Shown here: piece after piece, positions 38,811 through 50,616 of the stretch
Layout of the letters: every line of letters starts with the position of its first letter
How positions within the stretch are numbered: position 1 is the stretch's first letter
Source: DATAOG01 sp963840925
Lineage (GTDB): Bacteria > Pseudomonadota > Alphaproteobacteria > Geminicoccales > Geminicoccaceae
NCBI GenBank assembly: GCA_963840925.1
Contig: CAWJAY010000019.1
Span: 39,478-103,477, forward strand
Direction of reading: 5' to 3'
Length of the DNA: 64,000 nt
Notes under the pieces: model-generated
What the model was told of the DNA's origin: nothing
Databases searched by the model: none
The model's input: the letters and a program-made list of their open reading frames with translations, nothing else
Position numbers and translations under genes: made by a program

Positions 38811-40115
38811 GTGGCCTCAACCTTGATGATGCTGGCTGGCAGGCTGGTGAGTACAGCGTGCTCTTTTGGGGGCGTCGGGTACGTGCTGCTCGATAGCGTT
38901 CGACAGCTGGGCGAAGAGGTCGAGGACGCCTGGGCCCGGGCAGACTACGCGATCGACGCCTTTGCGCCGATTGCGGTCCGCGATCTCGAGCGTCACGCGC
39001 TCCACGAGCAGTTCGATCTCGGTGACTTCAGCGATTGGCTGAGCCAGACGGACGAACTGGCGAAGCAACTCGGGCCGAGGTCGAAATTTGGCGATCCGCC
39101 CATCACTCTCTGGCGTTCCTCGCGGTTTGTCATCGACATCTATTTCTGGATCAATCCCGAGACCGCACTCCATGACCACGGCTTTGCCGGCGCCTTCACC
39201 AACCTCACCGGTGAGAGCCTGCACTGCATCTACGGGCTGGGTCCGGTCGAAGAGCCGGCGCCCGGCGTGATGTTGAGCAGCCTCGACCTCCAGACCGTCG
39301 AGCGCTTGGACAAAGGATCGATCCGGCCAATCCTCGGTGGACGCAAGTTCGTGCACCGGGTCTGGCACATCAGCCGGCCGACAGTGACCATATGTGTCCG
39401 GACCGCCGGCGGCGACCCGGGACTTGGGCAATATACCTATTTCTACCCCCGTGTCGGCGTCGAGGAAAGAAGAAAACAGGAAGAAGAGGACGAGCTGTTA
39501 CAACGACGCCTGAAGTTTCTGACGTTTCTGGCCTCGACCGGCGACCCGCATCTCGAGCATTACGTGGAGAACCTGCTCAAGACGGCAGACGCCCGTCAGG
39601 CGATCAAATTCGTGCTGGCGCTCAATCACAACTCAGAAGCCAGCGTCCTCGAGCATCTGCCCCTGATCGACCGACTCCTCGACCTCATGGAAGCCAGATA
39701 CGGCGCCTGGACCGGCGAATTGGCCGCGTCTTTGGCCTATCAACTGAGGGAAAATCGGGTAAAATGGCACGACCTCCGCGATGTCGATCAGCGATTTCTC
39801 GCTGCGGTGCTGTTGAGTTTCTCCAATCGCGCCGAAGTCATTGAGGCGGTGAGAGAGTTCCGCGGCGCAAACGAACCGGTCGAGTGGATCATCGCGCGCC
39901 TGAAAGGCATGCTCGACTCCGATGGTCTGGCCGTCAACCTCGACGACTTTCAATTTGCCGTGTTGCACGACCTGATCCTGGGCCGGCCCGAGGCGGAAGT
40001 CGTTGCCGCGGCCGTGGCGGACGCGCGCCACGAGCAGACCGAGGCAGATCTGCAACGCCTGTGCTCCGCGCTCAAGCAGATCGACTTCTTCCAGCCCCTG
40101 TTCGCCGGCGCCTGA
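38811..40115 (+). CDS. Cupin-like (cysteine dioxygenase-type) protein with helical C-terminal domain
   Basis: Of about 434 residues, positions about 110-205 look like a CDO-type cupin: a metal motif NPETALHDHGFAGAF (H-x-H), LTGESLHCIYGLG, and a later His in GRKFVHRVWHISRPTVT. The C-terminal half is alpha-helical (EERRKQEEEDELLQRRLKFL onward) with no recognised domain. A non-haem iron oxygenase acting on the neighbouring peptide is plausible but unproven. The start is uncertain: GTG 38811, ATG 38826 and GTG 38883 are all in frame. GC is lower than in flanking genes. Confidence 0.55.
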   Translation: MASTLMMLAGRLVSTACSFGGVGYVLLDSVRQLGEEVEDAWARADYAIDAFAPIAVRDLERHALHEQFDLGDFSDWLSQTDELAKQLGPRSKFGDPPITLWRSSRFVIDIYFWINPETALHDHGFAGAFTNLTGESLHCIYGLGPVEEPAPGVMLSSLDLQTVERLDKGSIRPILGGRKFVHRVWHISRPTVTICVRTAGGDPGLGQYTYFYPRVGVEERRKQEEEDELLQRRLKFLTFLASTGDPHLEHYVENLLKTADARQAIKFVLALNHNSEASVLEHLPLIDRLLDLMEARYGAWTGELAASLAYQLRENRVKWHDLRDVDQRFLAAVLLSFSNRAEVIEAVREFRGANEPVEWIIARLKGMLDSDGLAVNLDDFQFAVLHDLILGRPEAEVVAAAVADARHEQTEADLQRLCSALKQIDFFQPLFAGA

Positions 40116-40165
40116 GAGCGCGCCGCGCTCCGCTCCCCACCAGCCGAGATCCGCTGGTCGCGGCG

Positions 40166-41254
40166 ATGGATTCCCACCATGGCTCGGGCGGGAGCCGCAA
40201 CGTCGTCTGCCTCTGCACCGACCGGCAGATGCTCGTTCCGGCCCTGTTCGTCGCCAATTCGGTCAATCAGGCGGCGGGATCGGCGCGCCGGTTCGAGACG
40301 CAGGTCTTCGCCGCGGCCTCGGAGGTCTCGGCGGTGCACCGCCAGTGGGCCTCGCGGCGCGGGATAACGCTCGCGGACGATCTCGACACCTCCGCGATCG
40401 AGGACGTCCCCATCCTGCAGGGACGGCTGACCTCGGCGACGCTGATGAAGCTCTTGCTTGCCGGCCATCTGGCCGGCCGCTGCGACAAGATCCTCTATCT
40501 CGATACGGACCTCACCATCCACGGCGACGTCTCGGCGCTGTTCGCCCTCGACACCGGCGACTTTCCGCTCGCCGCCGTGCCGTCCGGCCAGGTCTGGGTG
40601 GACGAGGAGCGGCGGCGGAAAGCCGAAGCCCATTTCGGCGCCCTCGGCATGACGGCGCCCTATCGCTATTTCAATACCGGGGTGGTGCTGATCGACGTCG
40701 CCAAATGGCTCCGCGAGGATCTCGGCAATCGCGCCCTCGACTTCATCCGGCAGCATCCCGAGCTCTGCGTGCTTCCCGACGAGGACGCGCTCAACGCTGT
40801 CCTCGACGGACGGTTCGCGGAACTCTCGCCGATCTGGAACGCGCGCCCGATAGTTCGGGCCTGCCGATCGTGCCGGAGATCGCCCCGGTGATCGTCCACT
40901 ATTCCGGCCCAGACAAGCCGTGGCGACGATACGGCAACCGCAAGCGGCTGTTCCCGGACCGGACCGCCTATCGCCTCTATCAAGCGTTTCTGGCCGACAC
41001 GCCCTGGCCCGGCTGGCTCGACGAGCAGTGGACCGGCCGCGACCTCTGCGGCTCGATGCGTCTGGGAGATCAGACGCATCACCCGCCGGCTGCGGCGCAA
41101 GCTCGACGAGCCGTCGCGGCAACAGCGCCGCACCTATGTCGAGGCGTGTCGAAGCTACCTGGACCGGACCGAGTTCGCCGACATAACCCAGGGCATCGCC
41201 GTGCGCCAGGACGGCAGGGTCCGGCTGAACGATCACCAGGCGACGGTCGCGTGA
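40166..41254 (+). CDS. GT8-family glycosyltransferase, frameshifted
   Basis: The nucleotide-sugar-binding domain shows VVCLCTDRQMLVPALFVANS, the DxD motif in ILYLDTDLTIHGDVSALF, YRYFNTGVVLIDVAKW and LPDEDALNAVL. After a shift near 40858 it continues to the second GT8 hallmark IVHYSGPDKPWRR. Another shift near 41075 leads to a basic tail ending GRVRLNDHQATVA. It would transfer a hexose from UDP-sugar to a protein, peptide or envelope glycan. It couples to the flavoprotein downstream by a GTGA overlap, placing it in the same operon. Confidence 0.85.
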
Positions 41255-42603
41255 CCCGCGGACGGATCATCATCCTTGGTGCCGGGCCCTGCGGATTGGG
41301 GGCCGCCTACCGCCTCGCCGAGCTCGGCCACGACGACTTCATCGTCTGCGAGCGCGCCGCTGCTGCCGGCGGCCTGGCGTCCTCGACCACCGACGAGCGC
41401 GGCTTCGTCTGGGACTACGGCTGCCACGTGTTGTACTCGCGCTACGACTACTTCAACCGCGTCCTCGACAAGGCGCTTCCCGGCGGCTGGATCGACCAGC
41501 CGCGCGACGCCCGGGTCTGGATCGCGGGACTGCCTGGTGCCCTATCCGCTCCAGTACAACGTCCATCGGCTGCCGGACGACATCCGCCGCGAATGCGTGC
41601 TCGGCCTCGCCGCCGCCGCCCTGCGGCCGCCGCCAGCCGCGCCCGCCAATTTCCGGGACTGGATCGTCGACGCCTTCGGCGACGGCATCGCCCGGCATTT
41701 CATGCTGCCCTACAACGCCAAGGTCTGGGCCCATCCGCTCGAAGAGATGGACGTGGCCTGGGTTGCCGAACGGGTGCCTCGGCCCGACCTCCAGCGCGTG
41801 CTCGCTAGTCTGCTCGACGGAAGGGACGACGCGGCCTGGGGGTCCAATGCCCGCTTCCGCTATCCGAAGACCGGCGGGATCGGCGCCGATCTGGCGGCGC
41901 ATCGCCGAGCATCCTCGGCCGCGAGCGCGTGCACTTCGCCCGCACGGCGACACGCATCGATCCGGCGGCGCGGCGCGTGACTTTTTCGGACGGCGCCGAC
42001 GAGCCATACGATGCGCTGATTTCGACGATGCCGGTCGACCGGCTCGTGGAACTGGCTGGCCTCGGCGAACTGAGGGCGGCCGCGCGGCAGCTTTCGGCCT
42101 CCGACGTGCATGTGGTCGGGCTCGGCATCGCGGGGCGGCTGCCGGGCGAACTGAACGACCGCAAGTGGACCTATTTTCCCGACTTCGACCTGCCTTTCTA
42201 CCGGGCGACGATCCTCTCCAACTTTGCGCCGGCCAACGCGCCCGCCGGCCACTGGTCGCTGCTGGCCGAGATCGCCCATTCGGCGCATCGACCGGTCAAC
42301 GGCGCAACCATCCTGGACGAGACCATCGCCGGCTTCCGCCGCGCCGGCGTGCTGCCGCCCGAGGCGCGGATCGTCAGCCGGTTTCATCAGGTCGCCGCAC
42401 CCGGCTATCCGAGGCCGACGCTCGGCCGCAACCGGGCGCTCCAAAAGCTCCTGCCAGCGCTGGAACAGCTCGCGATCTACAGCCGCGGCCGGTTCGGCGC
42501 CTGGCGCTACGAGATCGCCAATCAGGACCATGCCTTCATGCAAGGCGCGGAGATCGCCGGGCGGCTCGCTCTCGGCGAAGCCGAGCCGACGCTGGCGTCA
42601 TGA
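41251..42603 (+). CDS. FAD-dependent oxidoreductase (protoporphyrinogen oxidase / amine oxidase-like), frameshifted
   Basis: The product of about 450 residues starts with a dinucleotide motif IIILGAGPCGLGAAYRLAEL and AAAAGGLASSTTDERGFVW. The middle is YPLQYNVHRLPDDIRRE, HFMLPYNAKVWAHPLEEMD and FRYPKTGGIGADL. After a second shift it continues YDALISTMPVDRLVELAG to the FAD-binding end FGAWRYEIANQDHAFMQG. This domain order resembles UDP-galactopyranose mutase-like and PPOX-like flavoproteins. Indels lie near 41530 and 41905. It may act on the GT8 product or on a sugar nucleotide. Confidence 0.85.
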
Positions 42604-42865
42604 TCGCGGCGACTGCGGCGACCGAGGCCGCCGCCGCCGGCGCGGGGTCTTTTCACCATCGCCGATCTCCGATCTCGCTCACCAGCGGCCCAGCCGCTGA
42701 CAATAGGCTGGCCGGCAGCGCACCGGCAATCGAAACCGCGTGTCCAACGGCAGGGTGGCCGCAAGCGCATCGTCGCGCCCGGCGGCAGCGATGATGTTCG
42801 CTTTAGCGGCCACGTGACAGCAGGACATCGTGGTGACAGCGCCATCAGGCTTTCCCGGTTTTCCG

Positions 42866-44158
42866 TTAGGCCGGCCGCGCGGCTTGGGCACGTCGGTGCT
42901 CGAGAAAGAACCGGAGCATCTCCCGTGCCGCATCGGGCCCTTGCTGATCGGTGTAGGAGCCGGCCGGGCTGCCGCCCGACCAGGCATGGCCGGCGCCGTG
43001 GATGACCCAGTGCTCGAGGATCGTCTGCCCTCTCGCGTCGGCGTGAAGCGTGCGGCTGTAGGCATGCCCGCCGGGGACCCGACCGTGCTGCACGGTTGTC
43101 CGCAGGTCCGTCATCGGGGTTGCCCCGGACTGCGCGATGACCTGATGGCCGTTGCGCGGATGAACCGTGCCGTCCTGATCCCCATGAAACACGATGGTCG
43201 GGATCATTCGCCGGTATTCTCCGGATCGGCGCACGGCTACGGCCTCGCCCTGGCGCATGGCGGCGAAAGCGGAGGGGAGGTCTCCGGCGGCCCCGCAGGC
43301 AAGGCCGGAATGCACGCCGATCGCGGCGTACAGGTCGGGGTAGGTCATCCCCATGATGGCGGCGGCCGCCGCGCCTGCCGAGAGCCCGGCGACATAGACG
43401 CGTTCGGCGTCGACCGAGTAGTCGCGCATGATCTGCCGCGTGATGCCCGCGATCAGCGAGGGCTCGCCCTGGCCGCGCTGCTGGTCGCTCGGTCTGAACC
43501 AGTTCCAACACTTCGCGGCATTGGCGGAGGCGGCCTGGGCAGGATAGGCGACAAGGCACGTGTGCTCCTCGGCGAGCACATTCATCCGCGTGCCGGCGGC
43601 GAAGTCGTCAGGCGACTGGGTGCAGCCGTGCAGCATGACAACCAGGGGGACTGCCTGCCCATGATAGCCGCTGGGGACATAGAGCTTGTAGTCGCGGCTG
43701 CCGGCTTGGTTGCCGTAGGAAGCTACCAAAAACTGTCCGCCGTCCGGCACGACGTCGGGCGCGTGCATCGGAGCCCGCTTGGCCAGCCCGCCTATGCCTG
43801 GCTCGAGGTGGATCCCTTTGATCCGATGGAGGAAGTTGTGCAGCGCCTCGGGCAGGTGCGGCTGGGCCGTTCCCGGCGTTGAGCCGGCCGGCCGGCTGCT
43901 GGCTCCGGTGCCGGACGCCTGACCGGCGGGCGGCGATGGCTGGGGATCCGTCCACTCGATTGTCTCCGGCGTCAGGTCGATGATGCGCGAGCCGCCTCCG
44001 ACGGGCGCGTGCGCGGACTCGCCGGTCCGGCCGGACGCAGTGTCCGGCACCGTCCCGACGCGAAGCCCGCGCTGCAGGAGCGCGGTGGCTTCAGTGAGCC
44101 TCCCGGCGCGGGTCAGGCGGGTCGCCTCGAGCATGTCAGCGTGCAGTGCGTCGTTCAT
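42866..44158 (-). CDS. Extracellular PHB depolymerase-family esterase
   Basis: The 430-residue alpha/beta hydrolase has a lipase box in VYVAGLSAGAAAAAIMG, an oxyanion region VMLHGCTQSPDDFAAGTRMN, a candidate Asp in IVFHGDQDGTVHP and a His in HWVIHGAGHAWSGG. The N-terminal 110 residues are a helical, Pro-rich region starting MNDALHADMLEATRLTRAG with no signal peptide, so secretion is not evident despite the family name. It probably cleaves short polyhydroxyalkanoates or other esters. It lies 148 bases after the CopG regulator gene on the same strand. Confidence 0.9.
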   Translation of the reverse strand: MNDALHADMLEATRLTRAGRLTEATALLQRGLRVGTVPDTASGRTGESAHAPVGGGSRIIDLTPETIEWTDPQPSPPAGQASGTGASSRPAGSTPGTAQPHLPEALHNFLHRIKGIHLEPGIGGLAKRAPMHAPDVVPDGGQFLVASYGNQAGSRDYKLYVPSGYHGQAVPLVVMLHGCTQSPDDFAAGTRMNVLAEEHTCLVAYPAQAASANAAKCWNWFRPSDQQRGQGEPSLIAGITRQIMRDYSVDAERVYVAGLSAGAAAAAIMGMTYPDLYAAIGVHSGLACGAAGDLPSAFAAMRQGEAVAVRRSGEYRRMIPTIVFHGDQDGTVHPRNGHQVIAQSGATPMTDLRTTVQHGRVPGGHAYSRTLHADARGQTILEHWVIHGAGHAWSGGSPAGSYTDQQGPDAAREMLRFFLEHRRAQAARPA

Positions 44159-44306
44159 GTCCGGAGCTTTCTGAAAGAGATCAGGCGACCGCGAGGAAGC
44201 TGATCCGACTCGTGGTTGAGAACGTCATTGGCGCAATCTGATGGCGCGGGCGGCGGTGCCCACGGCGCATCAGCAATGCGAGGCCAGCGGTGCGAGCCCC
44301 GCCTCG

Positions 44307-44726
44307 TCACCGGATCCGGTCGGCCAGAACGGCCTTGACGGCCGGGCTGGCGCGCAGAGCTCCCAGCACGACGACCGACTCGATCGTGGCGCAGGCAAGC
44401 TCGGGCGTAACGTCATGGGCAATGCTGGCAAGACCCAGCACATGGATGTGAAGCGTCTGGCCGGCTGCGCGCACCGCTTCGAGATCCTCGCGGCTGTAGT
44501 GCCGCAGACCGAGGTCCAGACTCTTGCGGGCTACCGACCGCTTCACCGCGTCGGAATGTCGCTCGAGCTGGTTGCGAATGGCGGTGCGGATGAAGTCGGT
44601 GCGGTTCGAGTAGAACCCCTCCTGCACCATCAGGTCGATGTGGCCGAGGTCGACATAGCCGAGGTTGATCGTGATCTTCTCGGTATCGCCCGTCCTGGGC
44701 CGCAGCTCATGCACGTTGCCTGCCAT
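44307..44726 (-). CDS. CopG/ribbon-helix-helix transcriptional regulator
   Basis: The 139-residue protein has an N-terminal ribbon-helix-helix: EKITINLGYVDLGHIDLM as the strand and first helix, then FYSNRTDFIRTAIRNQLERH. A C-terminal domain carries LHIHVLGLASIAHDVTPELA and a conserved Cys. It resembles CopG regulators that accompany PHB-depolymerase-family genes, so regulation of the downstream esterase is likely. No nickel-site histidine set is evident. Confidence 0.85.
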   Translation of the reverse strand: MAGNVHELRPRTGDTEKITINLGYVDLGHIDLMVQEGFYSNRTDFIRTAIRNQLERHSDAVKRSVARKSLDLGLRHYSREDLEAVRAAGQTLHIHVLGLASIAHDVTPELACATIESVVVLGALRASPAVKAVLADRIR

Positions 44727-45388
44727 GCGGCTTCACCCTCCTGGCGCCATCCTCTTGGATGGTATATGGAGGGCCGACTCTGGCCAGACAAGATGCTACC
44801 CGCCGATAAGAACTCGGGTGCTCCGCTGTGCCCTGGAGGTAGAAGGGAATCCACGAAGAGCCACAGACGGAGGATCCTGCGGATAGCGCTGCTGGCGCCC
44901 GACATCGGAGGCGATCCTCCCGGAGACGGCTGACCAGTCGCCTTGCTGGAGAGGCTGGACAGCCGCTGCCGATGAATGGGTGGAACTGTGCGAACTCATG
45001 CTCGAGCAGTGAGGTCACCGAGGACGCGGTGGCTAGCCGAATGCTGGGCGCAGAATCTCGACTGCGCTGCGCAACCGAGGGTATGATGAGCCTACTTCAT
45101 GACGCTCGCCATTGCCATTGAGAAGCGCCTCAAAACCGAGATCGCCCGCGCCTTGGAGATCATGGAGCGCGTGCGTGATCGCCCGGAGGGCCTGAACAGG
45201 CCGATACCAAGGGTGCGTCCGTCGACCCCGGTCCCCTGGCTGGGAGCTGCGAGATCCAGTGACGAGCCATCCGGAACCGATAAGCAACGGCTGGAGAAAT
45301 TGGGATGATGCTCACCAGTCCGGATCATGCGCTGACGCCGAGAAGCCGGGGGATTCGGGTTGAGGGGATCTAGGTGAGAGGGAAGCCG
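44727..45388. other. Intergenic region before the defence island
   Basis: No confident gene. A 69-codon frame at 45099-45308 (plus) begins MTLAIAIEKRLKTEIARALE, which looks helical, but it has no ribosome-binding site and no recognised family. The region is less GC-rich than average and likely holds the promoter for the helicase-led operon. GAGGGAAG precedes the helicase ATG at 45389. Confidence 0.4.
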
Positions 45389-48300
45389 ATGGACGTCTTC
45401 GATCTCGACGAAAGGACCTTGGATCAATACGCGAAATTCGCGCGCTCGTTCACGAAGATCCGCTCCAGCGAGATCCAGGACAAGGTCGACCGACTGTATC
45501 AGGAGCGGCGGTTCTGGCCCGAGCCGCTGATCCAGCTGAATCCCCATTACGAAAGTGGCGGCTCGATCCGGGATCTCGTCGGCGAGGGTGGGTTGGCGCC
45601 CGAATGCGCTCAGATTTTCCGCGACCCGCGAGCCGGGGCCGAACGACGCCGACCGTAGCCTGAAGCTCCGGCGGCACCAGGAACAGGCGATCGGCCTTGC
45701 GCTCGCCGGCAAGAGCTTCGTGGTGACGACCGGTACAGGGTCCGGAAAGTCGCTCTGCTACTTCGTTCCGATCGTCGACGCCGTCGTCAAGGCGAAGCGC
45801 GCTGGCGAAGGGGCCCGCACACGCGCGGTCGTCATCTATCCCATGAACGCGCTCGCCAACAGCCAGCAGGAAGAGCTCCGGAAGTTCCTGGGCAACTCGG
45901 ATGGTTCCTCGGCTGTGACCTTTGCCCGGTACACCGGCCAGGAGGGCCCGGAGGACCGCGAGCAGATCAAGAACAATCCGCCGGACATCCTGCTGACGAA
46001 TTTCATGATGCTCGAGCTACTGATGACCCGGCAGTCGGAGCTTGACCGGAAGGTCGTCGAGAACTGCTCCGGTTTGCGCTTCGTGGTGCTCGACGAGCTG
46101 CACACCTATCGTGGGCGCCAGGGCGCCGATGTCGCCATGCTGATGCGCCGTCTGCGTGCGCGGGTCGGCGATCCCGACCGGCCGCCAGTCTGCGTCGGCA
46201 CCTCGGCGACGATGGTCAGCGGGGACGATGAGGACGATCGAAACCAGCTCGTCGCCGAGGTCGCGTCCAAGCTCTTCGGAACCACGATCTCGCGGGACGC
46301 GGTCGTCACCGAGACGCTGAAGCGTGGGACCGATCCGAGCCGCTCGGCCGATCGGGGACTTGCAGATCTCGGTGCTGCCGTGGACGCCGCCGCGAGTGGC
46401 TCGCCCTACCTCGGGCTGCGCAATTCGGAGATCGCGGACGATCCTCTCGCGATCTGGGTCGAGACTCGCCTCGGATTGGCGAACGTCGACAGCAAGCCGA
46501 TCCGGGCGCGCCCACGATCGCTCGAGGACGCCGCCGAGGCGCTCCAGGAGGAGTCGGGACGGCCGCTCGACCGAGCTCGAGCGGCGCTCAAGTCGGCGTT
46601 GCTCGCTCTCAGCCTTCGGGAGAAGGATCGTGGCGTCGCAGACGGGCTCGACGAGCCGCTCTTCGCCTTCAAGCTCCACCAGTTCATCTCGGGTGCAGGC
46701 CGACTGTATGCCACCATCGACGATGCGGGCCAGTCGCACCCTCACCTTCGATGGGCAGATCTTCGATCCCGATCATCCCGAGAACCGGCTCTTTGCGACC
46801 CACTTCTGCCGCAACTGCGGGCAGGAGCATCACCCGGTCATGCTGCGCGACGCCGATGGCACCCCTCGCTTCGAGAAGCGCGAGATCGACGACGTGCCGC
46901 TGAACGAGGACGACGATCCCGACGGGCCCGGCGGTCGCTGGGGCTTCCTGATGCCGGAGCCGGTCGATGGTCAGTTCGATTTCCAGGGCCGCGATGAGGA
47001 CTACCCCGACGCCTGGCTGGAGGAGACCAAATCTGGCGAGACGCGGCTGAAGGCGACCTATCGGCGGAGCCGCGCGGAACTCTTGTCGGTTCATTCGGAC
47101 GGCTCATGCGATCCAGGCGGCCGGCGTGCCTGGTTCATGCCCGGGCGCTTCAAGTTCTGCCCCGCGTGCCGCGAGCACCACAGCGATTCGACCCGCGACA
47201 TCAACCGCCTCGCCTCGCTCAGCGCGGAAGGCCGGAGCTCGGCGACGACCATCATCATCGCTGCCATCCTGCGCTGGATGGGTGGCGCCGAGGCCGATCT
47301 CGGTCCGCACACGCGCAAGCTTCTCGCGTTTACCGACAACCGGCAGGACGCCGCGCTGCAGGCGGGTCACTTCAACGACTTCATCTTCGTGACGCTCCTG
47401 CGCGGCGCCATCCTCGCGTCGCTCGAGGACGCCGGCGACGACGGCCTGCTCGAAGACCAGATCGGCCCGGCAGTCCAGCGCATGCTCGGCTTTCTCGCTG
47501 CGAACGTGGGCCGCCGGGCCGAGTGGCTGGTCGAGCCCGAGCTGAAGGGCGCCAACTTGCTGACCGCCGAGCGGGGCATGCGCGAAGCGCTCGCGCACCG
47601 CTTCTGGATCGATCAGCGGCGCGGTTGGCGCTTCACCAACCCCAATCTTGAGCAGCTCGGACTGATCGAGGCTCGCTACGTCTCGCTGGACGAGCTGGCG
47701 CGGGATGGCGCGGCGTTCGAGTCGGCGCCAGCGCCGCTCCGCCGAGCCACCCCGGAGGAACGCGAACAGGCGGCGCGCGCTCTGTTTGACGTGATGCGCA
47801 GAGGTCTCGCGGTCGAATGCGATGCGCTCGATCGTCTGAAGATCGAAGGCCTCGCGGGGCGCATGCGAAGTCTGATCAAGGCGCCCTGGAGCCTGAACGA
47901 AGAGCAGTTTCGCTCTGCCACGACGTTCATGCCCCGGCCGCCGTCGCGCCGGGATCTGAAACTGAAGGATGAGGACCTCATCCTCCGTGGCAGCCGACAG
48001 AGCGCCATCGGGCGCGCGTTGCGCACCATGAAGTTCGGCGGCGAGCGGCCGAGCGGTCAGGAGATCGCCGGTATCGTCGAGGGGTTGCTTCAGGCAGCGA
48101 CCAAGTACGGCCTCGCAACCCAGGTGGCTGCTCCCGTAGGTGGCATGGGATGGCGCCTGATCGGTTCGGCGATCACGTTCCACCGTGGGTCCGGCGACGC
48201 GGAGGTTGGCCGCAACAATCCGTATTTCTGCGGGCTCTACGAGGAGATCGCACGCCTGCTCGCCGAAGGCGGCGCAGCCCTCTTCGGCTTCGAGGGTCGG

Positions 48301-50616
48301 GAGCATACGGCGCAAGTCGAGGGCGAGCTTCGCCAGATTCGCGAGGCTCGCTTCCGCTTCGGTCCAGACGATCGGAAGGCCCTCGAGGAAAAGGCGGATC
48401 AGCTGAAGGAGATGGGCGAGGACGGTCGTTTTCTGCCGACGCTCTTCTGCTCGCCGACCATGGAGCTCGGCGTCGACATCTCAGCGATGAACGTCGTCTA
48501 CATGCGCAACGTGCCGCCGACGCCCGCCAACTACGCGCAGCGGAGCGGACGTGCGGGACGTAGCGGGCAAGCCGCTTTTATCGTCGCCTACTGCGCCGCT
48601 CAGAGCCCGCATGACCAGTATTTCTTTCGCCAGCCGAAGGAAATGGTTGACGGAGTGGTTCGTCCACCCTCGATCGATCTGACCAATCCCGATCTCATCG
48701 AAAGCCACCTGCACGCGGAGTGGCTGGCGGCGAGCGGTGTCAACCTGAATTCATCGATCGCCTTGAACCTCGACATGGCCGGGCCCGGCAAGCCGCTGCT
48801 GGCAGAGCATTGGAAGCTGGTTTCGTCGGCGGAGTCAAAACGTGCCGGTAGCGAGAGGACCCGTGCCGTCCTTGAGATGCTCGCCGCGGACTTCAGGGCA
48901 GAGCGACCGGCGTGGTTCTCCGACCCTGAGACCCATGCGCAGAAGGTAGTCGACGAGGCGCCGCAGCGCTTCGCAGGTGCGTTCGATCGCTGGCGCGACC
49001 TTCTGGCGGCCGCCGAGCGGCAGGTCGACGATGCTGCCCGCACGCTCAGGGACTATTCGATCTCGCCCAAGGAGCGTCGCGCCGCCGAGATGCGCCAGGC
49101 CGCCGGCAACACCCAAACCAAGCTCTTGCTGAGGGGATCGGAGGCTCAGGGCTCCGACTTCTACGTTTATCGCTATCTGGCCACGGAAGGGTTTCTGCCG
49201 GGGTACAACTTCCCCCGCCTGCCGCTCATGGCATTCGTGCCGGGCGCTCGCGGCGGCAAGGGCGAGCGCTATATCCAGCGCGCACGCTTCCTTGCCATCT
49301 CCGAGTTCGGCCCGTACAGCCTCGTGTATCACGAGGGCCGGGCCTATCGGGTGGATCGGGCGCTGCTGAAGGAGGCAGGTGGCGGTCCCAACGGCGAGCT
49401 GCCCACCTTCAGCGCCGCGATCTGCCCGATGTGCGGGGCGGGGCACGAAGGTGAAGCGCCCGAGGAATGTCACGTCTGCCGTCACCCGCTTGCGGCATCC
49501 CACATCATCCGCGAGCTGCACCGGATCGAGAACGTCGGGACGCGCGAAGCCGAGCGTATCACGGCCAATGACGAAGAACGCCGCCGTCAGGGCTTCGATC
49601 TGCAAACCACCTTCTCGTTCGCCCAGGCCCGGTCGGTGAGGACCCGCGTGCTGGAAGACCTGCAGGGTGAGGTGCTCACGGCCACTTTTGCGCCCGCTAC
49701 CTTGGTCCGCCGAGTCAACAAGGGGCTCCGCCGGCGCCGGAGCGAGAGTGAGATCGGGTTCTGGATCGATCCCAGGTCCGGCTACTGGGCGGCCGCCGGC
49801 GACGCCGGGGAGGCCGAAGAGATCTCGCCGATCAAAGCGCGGCAGCGCATCACGCCCGTGGTGGAAGACCGGAAGAATGCGCTTTTGATTCGCTTTCCCG
49901 CCGCTTGGCGAGCCGCGGCCGGCGACGAGGCTGACCGCGTGATGGCCACGATCCAGCACGCGCTCGCCCGCGGCGTCGAGACGGTCTACCAGCTCGAAGA
50001 GGGCGAGATCCTGGCAGAACCGACGCCGACCAGGAAGGACCGCCGGGCGCTCTTCTTCTTCGAGGCGGCGGAGGGCGGCGCCGGCGCCTTGTCGCGGCTG
50101 ATCAACGAACACGACGGGTTCCGATCGATTGCCCGCGCGGCGCTCGAGAACATGCACTATTTGCCGAGTACGTTCGAGGCGGCGCTTGCCTCGGGGCCGT
50201 CCGAGCTGGCGAGTGCGCCCGACGCGCGCTGCGTGGCCGGCTGCTACCGCTGCCTGCTGTCCTACTTCAACCAGCCCGACCACGAGCTGATTGACCGCCG
50301 GAACCAGCTGGCGCTTCAGTTTCTCATCCGCCTTGCCCATGCGAACGGGCACGAACCTGCTCGGGACGTTCGCTCCGTAGAGCTACTGGATGGGTGTCCG
50401 CCGCCCGACCCGGAGCCGATCGAGGTCGAAGGCGTTCGCATCGATCTGATCTGGCGCGCAGCAAGGCTCGGCGCAATCGAAGAAGATCTCGCGTCTCACG
50501 GTCTGGTCGAGCGTTTGGCAGCCAAGGGCGTCGAGCTGATCGTCCTGCCGCGCGCCGCTGAAGCGCGCCGCGCCGCGTTGGCATGCCTCGCAGAGGCTCT
50601 GGGGAGCGCCCTATGA
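45389..50616 (+). CDS. Large DEAD/DEAH helicase with C-terminal DUF1998 (DrmA/DrmB- or DruE-like), two frameshifts
   Basis: The product of about 1740 residues has helicase motif I in TTGTGSGKSLCYF, motif II in VLDELHTYRGR, motif III GTSATMVSG, Zn-type cysteine pairs (CRNCGQEHH, CPACREHH), LLAFTDNRQDAALQAG, and motifs V-VI in SPTMELGVDISAMNVVYMRN and NYAQRSGRAGRSGQ. The C-terminal DUF1998 has CPMCGAGHEGE, CHVCRHPL and VAGCYRCLLSYFNQPDHEL. Joined helicase and DUF1998 functions recall DISARM DrmA plus DrmB, or Druantia DruE. Extra bases near 45625 and 46727 split the N-terminal part; the last 3.9 kb is clean. Its stop overlaps the next start (ATGA). Confidence 0.88.

Noticed and set aside
42604..42865. 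Small gene overlapping the flavoprotein stop (ATGA)
   Set aside because: The 60-odd codon frame is Ala-rich at first and then featureless; no homologous family recognised.
45099..45308. Small ORF before the helicase
   Set aside because: It starts with a plausible helix but has no ribosome-binding site or family, and its second half is low-complexity; not listed as a gene.
48835..50352. 505-codon minus-strand frame
   Set aside because: Antisense to the clean part of the DUF1998 helicase, which has clear zinc and helicase motifs.
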